NCBI GenBank assembly: GCA_050260415.1
Contig: JBLNCE010000120.1
Location: 1 to 50,907, forward strand
Origin: JBLNCE01 sp050260415
GTDB lineage: Bacteria > Bacillota > UBA4882 > JAAYXC01
Direction of reading: 5' to 3'
DNA: 50,907 bases
Below the pieces are notes generated by a model that was not told the origin of the DNA, did no database searches, and saw only the letters and a program-made list of their open reading frames with translations. Below are positions 46,914 through 50,907 of this stretch, one piece after another. A program made the position numbers and the translations under genes. Positions within the stretch are counted from its first letter, which is position 1, and each line of letters opens with the position of its first letter.

Positions 46914-47692
46914 TCGATATCCCTCCCGGTCTGCCCGGACTGTGCGAAGCGGTCATATTTACCCGTCAATATATTCAGGGTGATCGCGAAGACGCTGCGC
47001 AGCATCTTTAGCGAATCACGCACCACCGAGACGGTTGACGACTTGGAATGATTGAGATGCACCGGCAGCAGCCGATGGATATACCCGGCGCTTTTGGCCA
47101 GGTACAAGACCTCGACGTCGAAGCTGAAATCGCTCCGCGTGAGACGGCCGAAGATGTCCTTGGCGACCGGTGTGCGAAAGCCCTTGAGTCCGCATTGGGT
47201 ATCCGAGACGCCGATCCCGAGAAGGAGGTTCACGATTAACGAGAAAGCTTTCTTGGTAATCTTCCTTTTCAGGGAGTAGGAGCGGATGTCCTCGGACTCG
47301 GCAAGGTCGCGCGAACCCAGGACCACGTCGACGCGCTCGCGGGCCATGAGACGCAGGCCCTCGAAGATCGGCGCCAGCCCGTACGGCAGATCGACGTCGG
47401 TGAAGAAGACGTACTCTCCGCGCGCCGCCAGGACGCCGCGTCTCACGGCGTGGCCTTTGCCGCGGTTCACGGGGTAGTCGATGACGCGGAGTTCCGGGTG
47501 CGCGGCGGCGAGGCGGGCCATCACGACCGGAGTATCATCCCTGCTGCCGTCATTGACCAGGATTAGTTCGAAGCCGGCCGCGGCATCCTTTAGTTCCCGC
47601 AGGATCTGGAGAACGTTCGGCTCCAGCTGTGTGGCGAAGTTATAGACAGGTATCACGAGAGAGAGGCGGAGGGGCGCGGATGCGGTGTTCAT
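46907..47692 (-). CDS. Glycosyltransferase family 2 (polyprenyl-phosphate sugar synthase type)
   Basis: A 261-residue GT2 enzyme. LSLVIPVYNFATQLEPNVLQIL and ELILVNDGSRDDTPVVM are the nucleotide-sugar-binding part. VFFTDVDLPYGLAPIF holds the DxD-like metal site, and GSRDLAESEDIRSYSLKRKITKKAFSLIVNLLLGIGVSDTQCGLKGFR is typical of dolichol-phosphate mannose synthase relatives. No membrane helices are evident, so it acts at the cytoplasmic face. It overlaps GtrA upstream by 4 nt and the GT-C gene downstream by 7 nt. Confidence 0.9.
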   Translation of the reverse strand: MNTASAPLRLSLVIPVYNFATQLEPNVLQILRELKDAAAGFELILVNDGSRDDTPVVMARLAAAHPELRVIDYPVNRGKGHAVRRGVLAARGEYVFFTDVDLPYGLAPIFEGLRLMARERVDVVLGSRDLAESEDIRSYSLKRKITKKAFSLIVNLLLGIGVSDTQCGLKGFRTPVAKDIFGRLTRSDFSFDVEVLYLAKSAGYIHRLLPVHLNHSKSSTVSVVRDSLKMLRSVFAITLNILTGKYDRFAQSGQTGRDIEC

Positions 47693-48174
47693 CGGTAGAT
47701 CACCGTCTTATACAGGATGAAGTTCCATGCGGCGATGACCCCAATGCAGAAAACGTTGGCGATGAGGTAGTGCAACCGGGCTAGATCGAGGAATACGTAC
47801 ATGATGCCGAGGGAGGCCCCTAGATTGAAGGCGCATAGCGCGGCATAGAGCGCGACTTGCCGCGCCATATGGCCGCTTGATTGGAAGGACCAGAACTTGT
47901 TCAGGAGGAAATTGAACCAGAAAACGGTGACGAAGGCGACGGTCTTGGCCGCGTAGGTTCCGGCGAAGACTACCCGCTGTAAACCGAGGTTGACCGCGAT
48001 CGTCTCGGGGAAGACAGATTTCCGCATTACCGCCAGGATCAGAAAGTCTAGGCCAGCGGAGAGCAAGCCGACCGTGACATACTTGATGAACTGCCCCACG
48101 GAACGGCTCGAAAGAAGCCGGCATAAGCGATAGTTACTTGCGGCGCTGTCATTCAAGGTCAATGCACCCGTCAC
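47689..48174 (-). CDS. GtrA family membrane protein (flippase-like)
   Basis: A 161-residue protein with four membrane helices matching GtrA. The pattern QFIKYVTVGLLSAGLDFLILAVM and FVTVFWFNFLLNKFWSFQSSG is the family signature. GtrA proteins are thought to flip polyprenyl-phosphate-linked sugars across the membrane. A GTG start at 48174 fits. It is the first gene of the gtrA-GT2-GT-C operon. No clear promoter was found in the 170 nt upstream. Confidence 0.88.
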   Translation of the reverse strand: MTGALTLNDSAASNYRLCRLLSSRSVGQFIKYVTVGLLSAGLDFLILAVMRKSVFPETIAVNLGLQRVVFAGTYAAKTVAFVTVFWFNFLLNKFWSFQSSGHMARQVALYAALCAFNLGASLGIMYVFLDLARLHYLIANVFCIGVIAAWNFILYKTVIYR

Positions 48175-48380
48175 CCATCCGGGGCCTTCCCGTTTGTTTA
48201 CCGCCGTAGATACTCTTCGACGCGGGTGTCATCCGTGGCCGCCGCGCGGTAGGAAGTTGACTGGAAGCAATGCAAGAAACCTGTTCACGCCAGTTCCAGG
48301 AAAAGCAGTACAACTATTATAACAGAGATCCACCATATTTTCCACACCGTCTTCGCACGTCAGGGGGTGGATCCGCCGCC

Positions 48381-48409
48381 TTGACACCCCAGAGACCCGA
48401 TGATATAAT
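48381..48409 (+). promoter_or_regulatory. tRNA-Pro promoter
   Basis: Perfect TTGACA (48381-48386), a 17-bp spacer and perfect TATAAT (48404-48409), 22 nt upstream of the tRNA. Confidence 0.92.
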
Positions 48410-48431
48410 GGGTTTACGGTAATCCATCCGT

Positions 48432-48509
<78 letters not shown>

Positions 48510-48557
48510 CTGAATATGGGGCGGAAGCTCCAGACATAGATGCGTGAACAGACAGGG

Positions 48558-48588
48558 ACCCGCGCATGGCGCGGGTTGCTTTTTTTTC
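48558..48588 (+). terminator. Terminator after tRNA-Pro
   Basis: ACCCGCGC pairs with GCGCGGGT around ATG, followed by TGC and nine T. Confidence 0.9.
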
Positions 48589-48703
48589 TCGGCGACTTCA
48601 GAAACACGTCCATATTAGGCAATGGATCGCACCGGTTTCCATGGATGGTCGTAATTTGTACACATCTGTCCTTGTCACGGTATCTTGGCGAACCCGCGCT
48701 CAT

Positions 48704-48970
48704 TTATGGCCCAAAGACCAACACCCGGTATCTCTCCTCGGGCAGGGCGTGAAAGACCCCCGTGGCGACGGTGCAGGCGACCCCTTTGGCGTTCCTCAGT
48801 TCCGCCCGGAGGTGGATCTTCGGCCCTTCCCGCGCGGTTACGGAACAAGCGGCCGCGATCGTCTCCCCGAAGTAGATGGGGGCGATGAACTTGACGCTCA
48901 TATCCGTGGTCACCGCGAGCTGACCGGTGTGGGTATGGCTCGTCCAGCCCATGATCTCGATTTGCCAAGA
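48704..48970 (-). pseudogene. Truncated PaaI/4HBT-type thioesterase
   Basis: The minus-strand frame ends with a good hotdog-fold C-terminal half: EIMGWTSHTHTGQLAVTTDMSVKFIAPIYFGETI through ELRNAKGVACTVATGVFHAL. The N-terminal half, which should precede EIMGW with a GG-[VIL]-LDE segment, is absent. Upstream sequence is unrelated and includes the GAAGGCCCTC repeat at 49025-49052. The frame remains open to 49102, but that part has no similarity to the family. Probably a dead 5'-truncated gene. Confidence 0.65.
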
Positions 48971-49024
48971 GTTGCAAATTACATGCGCGTCTTGCACGCA
49001 ATTTCTAGAGGCGGTGCGAAGAGG

Positions 49025-49052
49025 GGGACCGAGGGGGAGAGGGCCTTCATCG
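49025..49052 (-). repeat. GAAGGCCCTCTCCCCCTCGG repeat, copy 3 (inverted)
   Basis: The reverse complement of the repeat at 3627-3655 and 22528-22557. Confidence 0.7.
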
Positions 49053-49132
49053 ATCCAGCGATCATGAGGTTTCTCACACCTCTTCTCGAACCACCATCGC
49101 AAGGAAGGAAAACCACCCGCCGGGTGGAATTA

Positions 49133-49152
49133 TTCACCTTGTAACGGGTGAA
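49133..49152. promoter_or_regulatory. Dyad TTCACC-N8-GGTGAA, site 1 (satD)
   Basis: A perfect inverted repeat with 6-bp arms and an 8-bp spacer. It begins 29 bp before site 2. A further small hairpin, CCACCCGCCGGGTGG, lies just upstream (about 49113-49128). Confidence 0.75.
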
Positions 49153-49161
49153 AAACGGTAA

Positions 49162-49181
49162 TTCACCCTTGAGCAGGTGAG
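49162..49181. promoter_or_regulatory. Dyad TTCACC-N8-GGTGAG, site 2 (satD)
   Basis: The same dyad with one changed end base. The right arm contains the ribosome binding site AGGTGA of satD and ends 5 nt before its TTG start. Confidence 0.75.
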
Positions 49182-49186
49182 AAGCG

Positions 49187-49843
49187 TTGCCGTACCTGAC
49201 CGTCATCACCGCCGATGTCATCGACTCCCGCCGGCACGAAGACATCCGCCGCCGCTTGGAGGAGCGGCTGCCGCGCCTGGAGCATCCGCTGCTCCTCACG
49301 CCTTTTACCGTATCGCGCGGTGATGAACTGCAGGCCGTCTGCCAAGGGGTCTTGGCCGCGCCGGAGCTTGTCCGCCGTCTCCGGCACGCCTGCCTGCCGC
49401 TGGTACTTCGGATCGGCGTCGGTCTTGGGTCGGCCGATTCCGAGACGGCTGCCTCCTCGTGGGACATGAGCGGCGAGGCGTTCTTCCGCGCCCGGGACGC
49501 CATGGAACGCCTGAAGCCCGGCAAGCATCCACGCACGCGCCTACTTTCCGGCGATGCCCGGTTCGACACCGTCGCCAACGGCCTCTTTGAACTCCTGGAT
49601 ACCACGTGGATGTATTGGACCGCCGCGCAATGGGAAGCGGTCATGGCATACGAGCGCGAGGGTACTTACGGCGCCGCCGGCGCCGTGCTCGGTATCGCCC
49701 TGCAGAACGTGGAGAAGCGCTGCAAGGCGGCCCGTTGGGCCTCCGTCCGCGCGGGAGAGGCCGCGTTGCGCACCCTGGGCGACTGGTACGGCATCTTCAC
49801 CCGGGATAAGGTGAACCAGCCGCCTTCACCAGATGAGAGGTGA
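49187..49843 (+). CDS. SatD family protein
   Basis: A 218-residue SatD-type protein. The opening LTVITADVIDSRRHEDIRRRLEERLP and the segment TPFTVSRGDELQAVCQG match the family, which resembles the nucleotide-cyclase fold without its full catalytic set. The C-terminal half is helical. The TTG start is decided by AGGTGA 6 nt upstream. The last 16 codons contain two copies of the TTCACC-N8-GGTGAA dyad, so the tail FTRDKVNQPPSPDER may be shaped by regulation rather than function. It is paired with the DUF3307 gene 6 nt downstream. Function is unknown; related genes have been linked to stress responses. Confidence 0.82.
   Translation: MPYLTVITADVIDSRRHEDIRRRLEERLPRLEHPLLLTPFTVSRGDELQAVCQGVLAAPELVRRLRHACLPLVLRIGVGLGSADSETAASSWDMSGEAFFRARDAMERLKPGKHPRTRLLSGDARFDTVANGLFELLDTTWMYWTAAQWEAVMAYEREGTYGAAGAVLGIALQNVEKRCKAARWASVRAGEAALRTLGDWYGIFTRDKVNQPPSPDER
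49796..49815. promoter_or_regulatory. Dyad TTCACC-N8-GGTGAA, site 3 (DUF3307 gene)
   Basis: A perfect dyad inside the 3' end of satD, 29 bp before site 4, the same pitch as sites 1 and 2. Confidence 0.75.
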
Positions 49844-49844
49844 A
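49825..49844. promoter_or_regulatory. Dyad TTCACC-N8-GGTGAA, site 4 (DUF3307 gene)
   Basis: A perfect dyad whose right arm holds the satD stop codon and the AGGTGA ribosome binding site of the next gene. It ends 5 nt before that GTG start, as site 2 does for satD. Confidence 0.75.
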
Positions 49845-49849
49845 AGAAC

Positions 49850-50644
49850 GTGACACCGACGCCGTTGCTCTTGGCCTTCTTGGCGCATTTCAGCGCCGAT
49901 TTTCTCCTCCAGAGCGACCGGATGGTCCAAGCGCGCACGGCCGGCCGTGTCTGGCCGTATCTCGCGCATGCGGGCACGGTCGCGGCGGTGCTCTTCGTCC
50001 TCCTTCACTTTTATGGCGTTGGGGCGGCGGCGTTCTTCGCCATCTTGGTCGCGGGGTTGCACCTCATCCTGGATTGGCTCAAGGATCTATTGGGCCGCAA
50101 AGGCTCGCCCCGGGTGCAGGTAGCTCTCTTCGTCGGGGATCAGGTGCTGCATGGGCTCGTCCTGTTCTTTTCTTGGCAATGGCTGGCTCCCCGGCCCGAT
50201 CCGCGCGTCCTTTACTATTATGGGCTTCTCGTACCGCCACGCGCCGCGGCCGTATTCGGAACGGCGCAGGGAACGCCCGCGATCGAACTAAACCTAGTGC
50301 TCGCGGTGGTCCTGGTCTATGTCGCGGTGATGTTCGCGGGCGCCGTCCTGCTCCGCAAGATCCTGGACGCTCTAGGCGTTTCCCCACGGCGGGAGCCCGG
50401 CGATGACGCCGGCGCCGGACGCATTGGCAAGTACATCGGCATCCTGGAGCGGGGGCTCATCCTGACCCTGGTCCTGGCTGACGTCGTCTCCGCGGTCGGC
50501 TTCGTGGTCGCCGCCAAGTCGGTGGCGCGGTTCAAGGAACTGGACGAGAAGGGATTTGCCGAGTATTACCTGGTCGGCACCCTGGCCAGCACGCTCCTGG
50601 CCGTGGGAGCGGGCCTGCTCCTCAAGGCGGCGCTGCGGGGGTGA
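49850..50644 (+). CDS. DUF3307 family membrane protein
   Basis: A 264-residue membrane protein with about six helices. PLLLAFLAHFSADFLLQSDRMVQ and HLILDWLKDL form the DUF3307 signature, with conserved His/Asp in AHFSADF and HLILDW. Two further helix pairs follow, including ILERGLILTLVLADVVSAVGFVVAAKSVARF, a segment common in this family. GTG 49850 follows AGGTGA. It forms a two-gene unit with satD, a pairing known from other genomes. Function unknown. Confidence 0.85.
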   Translation: MTPTPLLLAFLAHFSADFLLQSDRMVQARTAGRVWPYLAHAGTVAAVLFVLLHFYGVGAAAFFAILVAGLHLILDWLKDLLGRKGSPRVQVALFVGDQVLHGLVLFFSWQWLAPRPDPRVLYYYGLLVPPRAAAVFGTAQGTPAIELNLVLAVVLVYVAVMFAGAVLLRKILDALGVSPRREPGDDAGAGRIGKYIGILERGLILTLVLADVVSAVGFVVAAKSVARFKELDEKGFAEYYLVGTLASTLLAVGAGLLLKAALRG

Positions 50645-50907
50645 AGAGTGAGAAGGGTTTTTTGCATTGCTTCTAAGAACGCTGTGAAAAAGGCGCTTGA
50701 CGCAAGAACACCGCTAGTATTGAAACCACGAAAATGCGAAAGGTCAAGAAGCGGCGGTATTTTAGTTGATCACTTTTTCGTGTGTTACGAGACACCAGCC
50801 TCTTACGTAATCTGCGTCAATCTGCGAAATCTGCGCTTATCGGTCCAAGACGGGTTAGTCACATCGCTTCTAATCCCGCCCGAGAAACTTGTAAAACCTT
50901 CGATAGA
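50645..50907. repeat. Repeat-rich intergenic end of window
   Basis: No gene seen. CACGAAA-type units (50725-50745) face TCGTGTG units (about 50778-50790), as at 13248-13322. AATCTGCG-type units occupy 50808-50840. Confidence 0.6.

Noticed and set aside
49184..49850. Sites 3 and 4 as a chance result of satD codon usage
   Set aside because: Two perfect dyads with the same 29-bp pitch and the same distance to a start codon as sites 1 and 2 cannot reasonably be explained by coding sequence alone.

Overview
The window is a GC-rich chromosomal segment from an endospore-forming member of the Firmicutes, most likely a Clostridia-type lineage such as Moorellia or Desulfotomaculia. The evidence is a small acid-soluble spore protein, SpoIIP, a SpoVAE-type protein, DUF1614 and DUF3189 proteins, the six-cysteine SCIFF peptide with its radical-SAM maturase (a hallmark of Clostridia), Gram-positive LexA boxes and a lysine riboswitch. 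No phage or plasmid backbone is visible. Mobile DNA is limited to one intact IS, two small inverted-repeat elements and some transposase debris.

Layout. Positions 1-6120 hold a sugar-acid or organic-acid catabolic group (SDR dehydrogenase, large flavoprotein, KDPG aldolase fused to a VOC domain), a decayed GH94 phosphorylase and a small unknown protein. Positions 6275-8583 hold greA and lysS with a clear promoter and terminators. An IS1634-type element (8582-10641) separates lysS from ruvC-ruvA-ruvB. Positions 13413-17809 hold an orphan DNA methylase, an SASP, a small Cys-rich protein, tRNA-Ala, SCIFF and its maturase, and an M24 peptidase. Positions 18095-26035 carry uvrB and uvrA, each behind a LexA box, separated by a TIM-barrel isomerase, a small HTH protein and a GpsA-like dehydrogenase.

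Positions 26174-28518 (minus strand) carry a LysR regulator, two tandem structured RNAs and an EamA transporter. Then come purA, tRNA-Lys, a lower-GC DUF6338 islet, tRNA-Arg and two tandem paralogous membrane proteins. Positions 33505-39873 are one tightly overlapping operon joining sporulation genes (DUF1614, spoIIP, two DUF3189, spoVAE-type) to three genes of the 2-hydroxyacyl-CoA dehydratase activase family. After transposase debris, a lysine riboswitch precedes lysA and dapA. A minus-strand GtrA/GT2/GT-C cell-surface glycosylation operon and a secreted CBM-like protein follow. The window ends with tRNA-Pro, a truncated thioesterase, satD and a DUF3307 membrane protein.

Most unusual points: (1) two tandem, mutually homologous, multi-branched RNAs at 27220-27560 on the minus strand, each ending in a U-run and sharing conserved linkers with compensatory stem changes; (2) four TTCACC-N8-GGTGAA dyads, arranged as two pairs with identical 29-bp pitch and identical 5-nt distance to the start codons of satD and the DUF3307 gene; (3) a 259/288-bp MITE-like element present twice with 7- and 8-bp target duplications and matched terminal changes, one copy sitting in the uvrA leader; (4) many intergenic runs of degenerate 7-bp repeats in several unrelated sequence families.
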